Source of the DNA: Schoenoplectus triqueter
Lineage: Eukaryota; Streptophyta; Magnoliopsida; Poales; Cyperaceae
Assembly: GCA_964058805.1 (NCBI GenBank)
Contig: CAXKVV010001075.1
Location: 1-32,093 of the forward strand
Direction: 5' to 3'
Length of the DNA: 32,093 nt
The notes under the pieces are model-generated. The model saw nothing but the letters and a program-made list of their open reading frames with translations. It was not told the origin of the DNA and ran no database searches. The position numbers and the translations under genes are program-made. Below, piece after piece: positions 1-10,165 of the stretch. Each line of letters begins with the position of its first letter. Position 1 is the first letter of the stretch.

Positions 1-12
1 ACAATTTGATCC

Positions 13-140
13 GGCCCAATTGTATAAACCGAAAACCCGGGCAGCAATACGAGTTTTTTCTCCTCTCTGCTCGGACGGCTCCCGACTTATTCTTCGGTTG
101 TTACTAGGGTTTTGGGACCTTCGTCAGATTAGGGTTTTAT
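13..140 (+). promoter_or_regulatory. Promoter/5' UTR of the Alba gene: site II element and two telo-boxes
   Basis: A GGCCCA site II element (TGGGCC on the other strand) lies at 13-18. A TATA-like TGTATAAAC follows at about 20-28. Two telo-box motifs (TAGGGTTTT) lie at 105-113 and 130-138, just before the ATG at 187. Site II plus telo-box is known in plants as the arrangement of ribosomal-protein and translation-related genes active in dividing cells, which fits an RNA-binding housekeeping protein. The motifs are seen directly; their activity is inferred. The window starts here, so the upstream promoter is cut off. Confidence 0.55.
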
Positions 141-186
141 CCGTACATCAATCTCCTACGACTCGCCCGAACGAAGGTATCCAACA

Positions 187-1192
187 ATGGAGGCGATCAC
201 GGAGGGAGTGAACAAGATGAATATCACCGAATCGCAAAAGAAGAATCGGATTCAGGTTTCCAATACCAAGAAGCCTCTCTTCTTCTACGTTAACCTCGCT
301 AAGGTCTTGCAATCTCTTTCTAATTTGAGTTTCATGATTGTACAAAGGTTATCTGGTCCTTTAGTTTAGTGAAGTATTGTTTATGGGGTTTATTGTACTT
401 TTTCTTAGTTTTGATATGCGATTTATTGTTCTCTTTAGGGGTTTGTGTTCGATTTTTTGTTCCTTTTTATAGGATAAGAATACAGAACCTCCTTCATATA
501 TTGCTATAGGAATTATTTTTCAATTGTTTGTAATTGCTGACTTATTTTGTATTGCAGAGATATATGCAACAGTATGCCGAAGTTGAGCTTTCTGCTCTTG
601 GCATGGGTATGTATCATTCTTATCTGTAACACCTCTGCTCCTGTCACAAGTGTGTATCATTTTTCTCTGTAATTTTCTGCTCTTGCCATGGGTAGAAAAC
701 AGTATGCTGGAGTGATTTTGTTATGACGGATTTCGTCTAACTTTGTATTGTTTCTCTTCAGCCATTGCAACTGTGGTATCAGTGGCTGAGATTTTGAAGA
801 ACAATGGTTTTGCGATTGAAAGAAGTAAGTTTATCCCCCCCCCCCCCCCGAACATTTCATAATTATGTTATTTTATTTGAAACTTCGATTTTGAGACCTT
901 TGTATGTGTATCTTTTTTTGTTTTCATAGAGATAACGACATCAACTGTTGAAATTAAAGACGAAAGAGTTCGACCAATTCAGAAGGCAAAGGTTAGATCA
1001 GTATTAACTATTCGCATATCTTTTGAATTGTCCATTACTGTTATGTTGTAAGTTTCCAACTAATTTTGAGTCATCGTTCTGTCCATAATTGGCCAGATTG
1101 AGATCACACTTGGTAAAACTGAGAATTTTGATGACTTGATGGCCAAGAGCGCCCAAGAGAGGGAGGCCGCTGATGGTGAGGTACAGGGTTAA
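187..1192 (+). CDS. Alba-family DNA/RNA-binding protein, 128 aa, 5 exons
   Basis: Alba-domain proteins bind RNA and DNA in the plant nucleus and cytoplasm. The short plant class (like Arabidopsis At1g29250 and At2g34160) is about 130 residues, and this model gives 128. The exons are 187-303, 558-606, 762-824, 930-991 and 1097-1192, all with GT..AG introns and all joining in frame. The protein starts MEAITEGVNKMNITESQKKN and carries the conserved block NTKKPLFFYVNLAKRYMQQY. It continues through ELSALGMAIATVVSVAEILKN, the basic KITTSTVEIKDERVRPIQKA segment, and KIEITLGKT near the end. The single Alba domain covers about residues 20-112 and is followed by a short acidic/polar tail. The start is the first ATG after the telo-boxes. 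Intron 3 opens with a run of 15 C (835-849). The gene looks intact. The family is very secure; which Alba paralogue it is cannot be said. Confidence 0.95.
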
Positions 1193-1603
1193 AAAGGGAA
1201 GTGTGTCTTTTTTGGGCGCAATCGTTCTCTTGATAATTTTGTTACTAGGGTCGGTAGTTTCTTTGGAGGGCTCTATATTATTGGAGATGAGTGTGATTTC
1301 ATTCTGCTTACTACTGATGAAGCCATGGTTGCCAGAATTTTTTCTTTTTATGCTTTATGTAATTTCTGGTAATATTGCTAGTACTGATAAATCTAGTGCA
1401 TGATTGTATGTAATTTCTATGTTGATGTGATTTTTTTTTTGTCTGTGTTACAAACTTGTAACCAGGACGTCGTGAAAGACATTATAGTTATATTTAATAA
1501 TCTTGATGACATCATAAACCCTTTTTTGTTTTGTCTAGTAATAGTGTATCAAGTTTGTATAATGTATGTTGAAATTATATGAGGGTACATAAAAAAAAAA
1601 CAT
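1193..1603. other. 3' flank of the Alba gene
   Basis: This T-rich sequence probably holds the 3' UTR of the Alba gene. I see no further coding exon. The short open frames here read as T-rich low-complexity peptides with no recognisable domain. Confidence 0.4.
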
Positions 1604-2970
1604 GACTAGTCTATTAGTCTATACTTACATTATAAATTATATTATAAAGAGTGTATGTATTGGAGGTATTTATTAATGTTATAATGATCAAAATATTTAT
1701 ATTCAATTTATGATTGAAATTAATTGATTTTATGAAAGTGATGTCCTAAAGTTTAGTCAAATTTATTTTTTTTCATTTCATTTGTTATTTTTTATCATGT
1801 ACTTATAGGTCTAAAAAAAAGTTGTATATCTTTATTACGTTTCATTGTACAAAGAGAAATTACACATTATACAACTTATTCAGAAAAGAAAAATATTATA
1901 TTTTGTATATTATTTTTTATTAAATAATAAATTAATATTATTTAAAAAAATTGAGAGCATTTGTAATTGATTTAGATATTTATATATAAGTAGAAAATAT
2001 TGTTTTTATGATATAATTCATGTTGAATATAATTATTTTGTAAAAAAAGTTATATATCAAATAATTAAATATCAATTATTATTAAATTTTATTGTAGAAG
2101 AAAGAAAATTATAAATTGTAAGATCTTACTCAGAAAAGAAAATTATTATATTTTGTACATCGATTTTTATTAAGTAATAAATTATATTTATTTAAAAATT
2201 TAAGAGTTTTGTGATTGATTTGGATATTAATTATATCATTTAATTATAATAAATTTATTGCTAGATATAAATATTTTTAAAATTAAAAAAATCCACACAA
2301 TAGACGGATTCTATATTAGTGTATACTATATTATAAAAAGCATATGTATTGAAGGCATCAATTAATGTTATTAGATAATATTTATATTCAATTTTATGAT
2401 TGAGTTTGATTGATTTTATAAAAATGATAGTTCAGATTTCAATAAAACTCATTTTTCCTCTCTATTCTATTTGCTATTTTTTACTATACATTTATAGATC
2501 TAAAAAAAATATCAAATAAATTAAACATCAAGTATTATTAAATTGTATTATAAAAAACATGCATTATACGACTTTACTCAGAAAATAATATTATATTATA
2601 TACATTATCTTTTATTAAATAATAAATTATTATTTTTTTTAAATTAGCCTTTGTAATTGATTTAGACATAAAGTATATCTAAGTAAAATATATTATTTTA
2701 TAATAAATTAATGTTTAATATAATTATTTTATAGAAAGAAGTTTTATATTAAATAATTAAATATTAACTATTATTAAGTTTTATTATAAAAAAAGAGCTA
2801 CACGTTGTATAATTTTTACTGAGAAAAAATATTATATTGTGTACATCATTTTTTATTAAATAATAAATTAAAATCATTTAAAATTTTAAGAGATATTGTG
2901 ATTGATTTAGACATTAATTGTATTTAAATAAAATATATTATTTAATTATAATAAAAATAGTAAATTAAGA
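1604..2970. repeat. Tandem duplication of a ~699-bp AT-rich unit, each unit itself a dimer
   Basis: The segment from about 1604 to 2290 is repeated, diverged, at about 2303-2970. The block with TTTTATTAAATAATAAATTA followed by TGTRATTGATTTRGA occurs four times, starting near 1881, 2131, 2579 and 2821. The spacings are about 250, 448 and 242. Copies 1 and 3, and copies 2 and 4, are therefore about 690-698 bp apart, while neighbours within a unit are about 245 bp apart. The very low GC and many small indels suggest an old array. No protein is encoded. The repeat family was not recognised. Confidence 0.75.
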
Positions 2971-3152
2971 GGGGTCTGCACATCAGGCACGTTCTATGAT
3001 AGCATAATAAAAGAACAAACAAGACTAGTAAAATAAAATAAAAACAAACAACTAGCGATTAAATAGTCACGCATGAGCCAAGCAACCAAAACTAATGCGT
3101 TTCAGCTTGTTCATCCCCTTTTGTAAGTGTAGTATATTAGAAGAGATGATAT

Positions 3153-3239
3153 GAGTGATTTATGACGTTTTAATGTATTAAATAGAAGTGATTTAAGACG
3201 CTTTAATGTATCAAATGGAAATGATTTAAGATGAAATAT
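3153..3239. repeat. 33-bp tandem repeat, about 2.6 copies
   Basis: Units start near 3153, 3186 and 3219 and contain AGTGATTTAWGACG followed by TTTAATGTAT. The third unit is partial. The stretch from 2971 to 3360 holds nothing else I can identify. Confidence 0.7.
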
Positions 3240-4049
3240 TTTAAATCATCTATAAAGATGTTTTAAAGTTAAAATCATCAAATTTATTTTAAATTTTTTA
3301 TGAAAATTATTTCATCACCATCAAAAACACTACTTCAATAAAAATATATTCTAATAGGTACGTTTGGCACTTGGTGGAATAGCAAAAAGTTGGAATATAA
3401 TAGTTATTCCGACGAATTAATTTGCCAAACAAATTTTAGACTAAGTAGAATAGTGCTAATCCTGTGAAACCCCGTAAATTATAAAAAAATAATAAATACA
3501 GAAATTTTTAATTAAATAAAATATAAAAAATTACATAAAAAAATACAAAAGAAAATTTTGAGAAGATGATATTTAAATCCAAAGAACAACACTCAGATAT
3601 CAAATTAAATTTTATTAAAAAATATGAACAATTTATAACCAAATTAAATACATGAAGGAAATTCTTTTAATCCATTAAAATTTGATGAAATAAGGAGCAA
3701 CATTATTGATGAAGTGAGATTATGATGATGGTTAATAAATTTAAGGAACGTTAAATTGATGAAACACAAATTCAATGAGGTATAATTAGATAATGAAATT
3801 ACCAAATATGGTAAGACGTAATAATTAAAATAATATGAATAAAAAAAATTAAATCAACTAATATGATAAAATAAAATATCCAAATTATTAGAGTGATAAA
3901 TAAATTAATCATATAGAAGCATCTAACAATCTGACTACAGCCATATAGCGTCACAGAAAATCAAAATTTAATCCACACCCACTTTCTCCCATTTTCTTCC
4001 GTCATTTCCGAGTCCTGGCCTCCCTTGAATTACCTCTGTCAAGCTCAAG

Positions 4050-5327
4050 GAGACGGAATCCGCTGCCTACATATGGGCAGCATTTTCCTGCCCACAATGA
4101 TATTCAACCAATTTAAAGTTGACATATGGCATTTATCTTCAATCCAATTAATTTGAGATTAACGGTGCTAGTTAGCCTAGTTTTCTCCGTTACTAATATT
4201 TTTTCCATAACAGAATTTTGTTTGTTTAATCAATATATTATTTAGGTATCACATTTATTTTTTCCTTGTTTCTTCAACTTCATATTTTGAACTAATATAA
4301 AAGACAAATATTTCTCCTCGCGAAATATTGAGTTGAATCAAATAGCAAATTACTTATTCTTATATAATTTTTCAGTTGCAACTTCTTAAACGGTACTGTG
4401 ACATGAAAATATCAAGTGTAATAACAGGATATCTGAAATTCATTTCTTTCAATTTTTATATATATGCACTTTGCTTTTTTTTTTTATGTTCAAATGATGT
4501 CTTGATAATATTTTTTATAAATCAAATTAATTGCTAGTATTTTATTCCATAGAAAGTTTAATCTGTCTTTTTATTATTTTTAACCAGTTAACTAGAGATG
4601 ATGTCAAAAAAGTTTTTGAATATGAATTCAAATTTTGACATGAGTTCTTCTCATAATATTCAACAAATTGAAATTTCAAGCAAAAATTTATCAACATACC
4701 CAATGAATCTTCAGAATACATAGTGAATGATATGAATGGGTTGAGGTATTTTTTTATTGAATTATTTGAAGTTCTTGAACAGTTTTCAGTGAAGACGTTA
4801 AAAAACATTTTATATGAGTACTTCTTTACATTTCAAATGTATTTAGTTTCATTACAAGCTCATCACAAGAAAGAGGTCATTTTTTGTATTTTTATATTTT
4901 TGCTCTATTTTTTTTTTGCTCAAGTCATTGAGAATTTCTATGTTGTCATATTTCGATAATAACATCAACCTTACTGATCACATTATTTTTTTTTCTATCT
5001 ATGAATGCTTCTATATTTTTTTCCTTGTGATTATTTTCTTATTGTAATAGATATGATCTATATGGAAAAGAGAAAAAATATTTGCTCTTTCTTAATATTT
5101 CAGTAAGGAAAGTCGAAGAGGTGAAGAAAGATATCTGTAATATATTTGTAATTTATTGATAAAAAATGAATATGTTAATGGAATGTTGCTATTTTGTAAC
5201 GGAAGGAATTAACACAATTAAGCCAATTAATTAAATAGAATGTAGATGTTATATGTCGGTTGCACATTAGCTAGATATTACAATGGGCAGGAAAATCCTG
5301 CCCACTTATGGGCTGCAGATTCGGTTC
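4050..5327. mobile_element. Non-autonomous Mutator-like element with 9-10 bp target duplication
   Basis: Inverted ends of about 45 bp are visible. The left end runs from GAGACGGAATCCGCTGCC through ATATGGGCAGCATTTTCCTG (to about 4097). The right end, read in reverse complement, runs from GAACCGAATCTGCAGCCC through GTGGGCAGGATTTTCCTG (5327 back to about 5283). The repeat CAAGCTCAAG flanks both sides, at 4040-4049 and 5328-5337. A 9-10 bp duplication with long TIRs is diagnostic of Mutator-like elements. The 1.28-kb interior is AT-rich and shows no transposase, so it must be mobilised in trans or be dead. It sits inside the LTR element and is therefore younger than it. Confidence 0.82.
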
Positions 5328-5337
5328 CAAGCTCAAG

Positions 5338-6183
5338 ACCTCTCACCCGTGACACTTCTTCTTCTTCTTCCCCTTTAAAAAAAAACCATTCACTCCCTCT
5401 CTCACGCTGGTTCCCATGACCCAAACACTTCTCTTTTTCAATTTATTTTCCCTCACAACCGATACCCCAAGTCCCAACCCCTCTTCACCCTTGCTCTGCC
5501 TTTCACTTCTCCTCAAGGGCATTTCGTCAGGTGGCTTCGACAAGCTACACTCATCGCTTTCTCTCTCCAAGGCCTCTACCCACAACTGTTAAACTCTCTA
5601 TCTAACGCTGCCAAGAACTATTCTCATCTCCGCCATGACCTATCTCGCCTTGCGGAGGATCTGGCTCCCCATCAGGGCCCCTCACCGCTGCCTCCCTCCA
5701 CTAGCACCGACAGACCAGAGCCTCACCTCGAGTCAGTGGCTTGTACTGGTCTTGCCTCCCCTGTGCGCCTTGCTTCCTCAGGTCTAAAGTGGTAACCTCT
5801 TTCCTTATCTTGTAGGTTGCTGGTTTTCATTGCACCGGGGTTGAACCTCATACCCTCGACTACTTGCTTTGTGTTGTTCTATCTTAGTTTTGCCCTGCAG
5901 CCGGTTGATCTTGCCTTGTTTTCTTGTTGTCTCGTTGATCTAGTGTGTGTCGGCCTTGTGCCGTGTCTGTTACTAGTCTTGTTCGGTTTGCTCAAAAATT
6001 TCCAGGCTTGTGCCTCATTGCTCCTCTTATGGTCTAGTATTGCTTAGTTGTCCTTTGAAGCTAACCGCCAACTCTCCTTTAAAACTATTGCTAGCTGTCA
6101 TATTTCTCATATGCTATAAATCTTAGATTCTTCATTATAGTTTACTAGAATTGTAATGGACCCCAGAAGAAACAAAAAAAAAA
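5338..6183. other. GC-rich island inside the LTR element, ending in an A10 tract
   Basis: This stretch stands out by its C-rich, then mixed, composition from AT-rich neighbours. One frame stays open without an ATG from 5379 to 5795 (+). Its product includes the stretch RWLRQATLIAFSLQGLYPQL and a Pro/Ser-rich end, and I recognise no domain. The island ends near TAATGGACCCC followed by a run of ten A (6174-6183). It may continue leftwards across the Mutator-like element to about 3960, where the base composition is similar. A retroposed transcript, a LINE fragment or a captured gene fragment are all possible. I found no convincing target duplication. Confidence 0.35.
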
Positions 6184-6287
6184 GGTTCGAAAATAGTCGG
6201 TAGAGAGGGAAAGTTTGATATTTCTTAATTATTCACTTTATACTAAGAACATTTTGTTTTAAATCAGCTGATATATATATATATACT

Positions 6288-6358
6288 TTAATGGAAAGGG
6301 AATTAAAAATTTAATGAAAAGGGAATTAAAAAAATTTAATGGAAAGGAAATTAAAATG
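6288..6358. repeat. Short tandem repeat, about 24 bp, three copies
   Basis: The unit TTTAATGGAAAGGGAATTAA recurs three times with small changes and is preceded by a (TA)n run near 6270-6285. It lies within the LTR element. Confidence 0.65.
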
Positions 6359-7187
6359 AGAATACATTATTCTATCCGTAACATATAATTAAATTTACTT
6401 GAGTTGCCACATTGCCACATCGAAAAAATGCGATTACGTGATGCTCTCAGGTACGGTTTTCTGGGATTTGATTTCCTTTCTTCAGAAATAGAAATCCAAA
6501 TCGAAAATAAAACTATTTAAAATAAATCTGAATTGAAGTGTTTTCTAATAAAAAATGATTAGAGACTAAATCTGACATATCATATGCATTCGGTAAGTTG
6601 ACCAGCATATTTGAGACATACCCGCATTCGCATGTCATATTATGTCATATTGCATGTAGACATGATAGGAGTAGGATTCAGGAAATAGTCCCGAGATAGG
6701 ATTAGATAGATTTAAATAATTCAAGTTGTAGATTATATTTATTAGGAAAATATTATTACTATTATTAATTATTAATTAAGTTAGGTAGTAAATCATGCAT
6801 TAAATGCATGGGAGTGCTGAGAGGCAGACCGGGTAATTCTCATACGGTGACCCATAGGTCCGTGGGACCCACCGGTCTGTATATGTACTGCGCATCTTTG
6901 CCTATCGGGTTATCCACTGATCCCGTCATTTGGCGGGTTCGACTGTGTGAGAGTGTTTTATTTTGATCAATACTATATTCGTATTATTATTCTTAATATG
7001 ATTTCATTTTTAAATTCAAATTTGAGCGATTAGGATATCATGTCCTTCAGTGCTTAGTGTGGGCGGTCATATCTGAGACTGGAATCTATTTCATGATACT
7101 ATACCATTATATTTATCCGGCTTATTTAGGATTCTAGTATTGTCCAAAGGGCTTTCTCCTTTGGCCCTTAGTTGGTATAGAGAAAAT

Positions 7188-7317
7188 CGGGATGCGGTCC
7201 GCTGACCTTAGTGGGTACAGTGTAGGCTCTCATTTGTTTATATTTTCATTTTGATACTTTTACGGGATGCGATCCTCTGACCCTTGGTTGGTATAGTGTA
7301 GGCTCTCATTTGTTTCT
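7188..7317. repeat. 75-bp tandem duplication inside the LTR element
   Basis: CGGGATGCGRTCC starts at 7188 and again at 7263. Both copies continue through a TGACC block and end in GTGTAGGCTCTCATTTGTTT. The copies differ at several sites and the second has a short change in the middle. Confidence 0.7.
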
Positions 7318-7530
7318 GATTTGTTAATTCACGGATAGTTATCTCATTTTTACGATATGGCAACTTAAGACATACTATATCTGTTTGCTTCTATTTTTGT
7401 AAGGTAAATTACCAGATTCAGCAAACCAGAGTACGTGCTTTATAGCCATTCACTCTCCTAGGGCGTTATCGCCTCGGGAGCCTGAATTATCGTTTGTACG
7501 GCATTATCGTTGCACAAACATAAAGTCCTA

Positions 7531-7607
7531 AGTTAGTAAATTGGGCCCTGGTAGTGCCCGCTTAGGCAAGGCCCGAGTTAGTAAGTTGGGCCCTGGTAGT
7601 GCCCGCT
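7531..7607. repeat. Direct repeat, 32 bp with 45-bp period, inside the LTR element
   Basis: AGTTAGTAARTTGGGCCCTG followed by GTAGTGCCCGCT occurs at 7531-7562 and 7576-7607 with a single base difference. The repeats lie in the GC-richer part of the element. Confidence 0.75.
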
Positions 7608-8198
7608 CGGGATGAGTCTGGAAAATTTACAATTTGGGTATTCATTACCGGTGTTTGACCTTCGTACCTTATATTCTATATTATATTATTATTTCCACAG
7701 AATTTTATTTCGGATTTCTTCATCATATCATGTCATATCATGTAGGTCAAATGTGCATGATAATATGATTATAATTACTCACCAGTATATTATTGCATTT
7801 CAAACATCAGTATCGGTTTTTGAGTCCAGTATAGAAAAGAAGATCAAATCTTAAGGCTGGATCTAAATTCGTACTGAGTAATTTTTAAATTACTCACGTT
7901 TCCACGGTGGTTGTGGGATCAAGGTTTTTTCAGGTTCGGGATTTTACTGGAGTGAGTGCTAGGTACAGTCCTGCGCGATGACAGGGATGCTTCGCTGCAT
8001 TTGCATGTGAGTTGGGTAGTCGGATAGGATCCATCGGGTTTTTTAGTCTTATTTCTTGCTGCCCATTCCGATAGAGCTAGCCCCGCCTATGTAGGCGTTG
8101 TATTCTCTTAGTTCATTCTGGACTGTATAGTCATGTATATTTATATTATTATTGTTTTGTTTATTCTGTGATTGCTGTATTTTATTTATTTGGCTTTT

Positions 8199-8224
8199 CG
8201 TACGCACGTCTCGTCGTGCGTACG
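8199..8224. other. Perfect 10-bp hairpin near the LTR 3' end
   Basis: CGTACGCACG (8199-8208), a six-base loop and CGTGCGTACG (8215-8224) form a perfect GC-rich stem about 50 bp before the element end. It follows an AT-rich stretch (TGTATTTTATTTATTT) that could carry a 3'-end signal. A role in RNA 3'-end formation is only a guess. Confidence 0.6.
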
Positions 8225-8274
8225 TGGCGGGATTAAGCACCCCTAATCCGTTGTATTTATTCTGGGGTGTGACA

Positions 8275-8311
8275 AATCCGGTATACCAAGTTATGGGTGG
8301 TATACCGGATT
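8275..8311. other. Palindrome at the right LTR junction
   Basis: AATCCGGTATACC (8275-8287) and GGTATACCGGATT (8299-8311) are a perfect 13-bp inverted repeat with an 11-bp spacer. With the LTR element removed, the left arm gains GCTAATCC from 3455-3462 and the stem becomes 16 bp (right arm 8299-8314). Confidence 0.85.
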
Positions 8312-8339
8312 AGCTCTCGTCGAAATAGCTATTATTGTT

Positions 8340-8584
8340 TGATTATGTTGTATTATATTATTATATTATGATTATAATTATTATTATGATTTTTTTTTAT
8401 TATTATTATTATATTAATATTATGATGATTATTTATTTATTTATTATTATATATTATTTTATTATAATAATAATTATTATTATTATATTAACATCACTGT
8501 TAGTATTATTATTATATGATAAATTTTATTATTATTTATTATGATATTATGATTATAAATATGATTATATTATTATAATTAAGA

Positions 8585-8619
<35 letters not shown>

Positions 8620-8902
8620 TTATTATTATTATATTATATTATTATGATTATGATTATGATTATAATTTTATTATCATTATATTATTATGATGATGACTAT
8701 GATTATTATTACTTACTACTATTATTTTTTATTATTTTACTATATTATATTATTATATTATGATTATAACTATGATTATATTATAATTATTTATTATTAT
8801 AATATTATGATTATGATTATAATAATTTATTAATATTATTTTATTATATTATCATTATAATTATTATATTATATTATGATTATGATTTTATTATTATTAT
8901 TA

Positions 8903-8941
<39 letters not shown>

Positions 8942-8950
8942 TATTATCAT
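8340..8950. repeat. (ATT)n / GATTAT low-complexity tract
   Basis: About 600 bp made almost wholly of ATT, GATTAT and TTATTA steps with minor variants. It gives a spurious Ile/Tyr-rich frame. It is the core of copy A of the ATT-rich element, because the same kind of core with the same right shoulder occurs at 20570-20945. Confidence 0.9.
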
Positions 8951-9313
8951 CATCAATTGTTAGTATCATAATTATTTATATTTTAACTATTCTAATTAAT
9001 AATTGTTAAATAATATTTTCGCTCTTCCAAATAGTTAAGAATACAACTATTTTACCACTTCCAAAATTACCGCTCTTCCAATATTATTCCTTAATTTGTC
9101 AAACGAACTCATATTTTTTACTCAAATTACTTCATCATTATCAAATATCACTTTTTGAGATAATTTACTTTATTTTTATTATATTTGTCAAACGGAGGGA
9201 ATGGTCCCCCAACATCTTTGTTTCATTTTTCAATGAAGGTACTGTCTTCTAGGCATCTCATATGATACCAAAACTATTTTATACTTTTTAGAAGTTTGAA
9301 GTTGCATTCAGAT

Positions 9314-10157
9314 CAAGCTTTTAAAAAACGGAGTTAAAACTCTGTTTAAACCATTAAAACGGATTTGGGTCACTCTCGCGTTAAATTTTTTTGAAAAAAA
9401 AACGTTTTTTTTACGGATTTTATGTGATTTAACGGTTTTAACTTCAGTTTAACCGTTTAAAACCGTTTTATTTGGGAGCAGTTAAAACCATTTTTTTCGA
9501 GTAGTTTATATAAGACCCAAACTCCACTTAGATTTAACCGTTATATAAAATGATTTTTTGCCAATTATTTTGCAGTCAATACCTTCATTTGTCTCAGTTG
9601 CCAAATTAATTTTTTGATCGTATAATTACTTATGCGCAAATCGATCTAGTTATTTTTATCGTTATGTTGGACTGGGCATTGCATGAGAGAGCCTGAACAA
9701 AATTGCTATTAGAGATTTTGTTTAAGAGAGGAAGCAAAATGACATAATTAATCGAGGCACCAACATCACTGTCTTACTGACATCCATATCGTCTATTCAT
9801 CTGATCTATAGTATATGGGAAATGTTTGTTGATCCATGTAAAGTTGCGAACTCACCGTCCTACATGTACATTTAAAAACTAGAAAAGTGATATATATTGA
9901 CGGTGTACATATTTGAAACAATGATATTTAAAAACTAAGATTTTTAAGAACTTAATTAATATTATAATAATTACTTAATTTAGTTATTTATTAAGTGAGG
10001 ATATATTTTTTAGTATTTTTTAATATCAATTATTATTTAATAGGTAAAAATGATTGGCCGTTTTTTTAATTTAACGGTCGTATAAAACCGTTAAAACCGT
10101 TAACCGTTAAGTGATCACCTCACCGTTAAGAGCCGTTAAACATTTTTTAAAAACTTG
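9314..10157. mobile_element. Non-autonomous hAT-type element, 844 bp
   Basis: The ends are imperfect inverted repeats. The left starts CAAGCTTTTAAAAAACGG, and the right in reverse complement starts CAAGTTTTTAAAAAATGT. The flanks are ATTCAGAT (9306-9313) and GTTCAGAT (10158-10165), an 8-bp duplication matching at 7 of 8. CAnG-type ends with an 8-bp duplication fit the hAT superfamily. Sub-terminal zones are full of AACCGTTAAA-type motifs in both orientations. No transposase is present. Confidence 0.75.
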
Positions 10158-10165
10158 GTTCAGAT

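Larger units (their letters stand above)
3463..8274. mobile_element. LTR-type element (solo LTR or non-coding LTR element) with AATCC target duplication
   Basis: The element begins TGTGAAACCCCGTAAATT and ends GGGGTGTGACA. The ends are inverted relatives (TGTSAMACCCC), as in plant Ty3/gypsy LTRs. It is flanked by a perfect 5-bp duplication, AATCC, at 3458-3462 and 8275-8279. Leaving out the Mutator-like insertion, it is about 3.5 kb. I see no gag, protease, reverse transcriptase or integrase. No second copy of its end sequence lies inside, so a solo LTR is the simplest reading; a large non-coding derivative is possible. The right third (6590-8274) has mixed base composition, unlike the AT-rich flanks. 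Gypsy assignment rests on the ends only. Confidence 0.65.
3361..9194. mobile_element. ATT-rich TIR element, copy A, split by an LTR element
   Basis: The left part (3361-3462) begins CGTTTGGCACTTGGTGGAAT. It matches, inverted, the right end of a second copy at about 21122-21198, over about 65 bp at roughly 80% by eye. The right part (8280 to about 9194) holds a long ATT/GATTAT low-complexity core (8340-8950) and then a unique shoulder. That shoulder contains TTGTTAGTATCATAATTAT and ACTATTCTAATTAA and is shared with the second copy. The right end reads TTTGTCAAACG, an imperfect inverse of the left end. Removing the LTR element at 3463-8279 rebuilds a perfect 16-bp palindrome in the middle. No transposase is visible, so it is non-autonomous. 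No clear target duplication was found and the outer ends are approximate. The superfamily is unassigned. Confidence 0.6.

Noticed and set aside
4542..4959. Two open frames inside the Mutator-like element as a possible transposase
   Set aside because: Both are short, AT-driven and lack any transposase motif; the element is non-autonomous.
5817..6047. 76-codon Leu/Val/Cys-rich frame as a small membrane protein
   Set aside because: It lies in T-rich sequence inside a transposable element, shows no family match and has no supporting context.
3463..8274. Full-length coding LTR retrotransposon
   Set aside because: No gag or pol remains and no second LTR copy is visible; solo LTR or non-coding element fits better.
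8335..8544. 69-codon Ile/Tyr-rich open frame
   Set aside because: It is a direct product of the ATT repeat and has no protein-like complexity.
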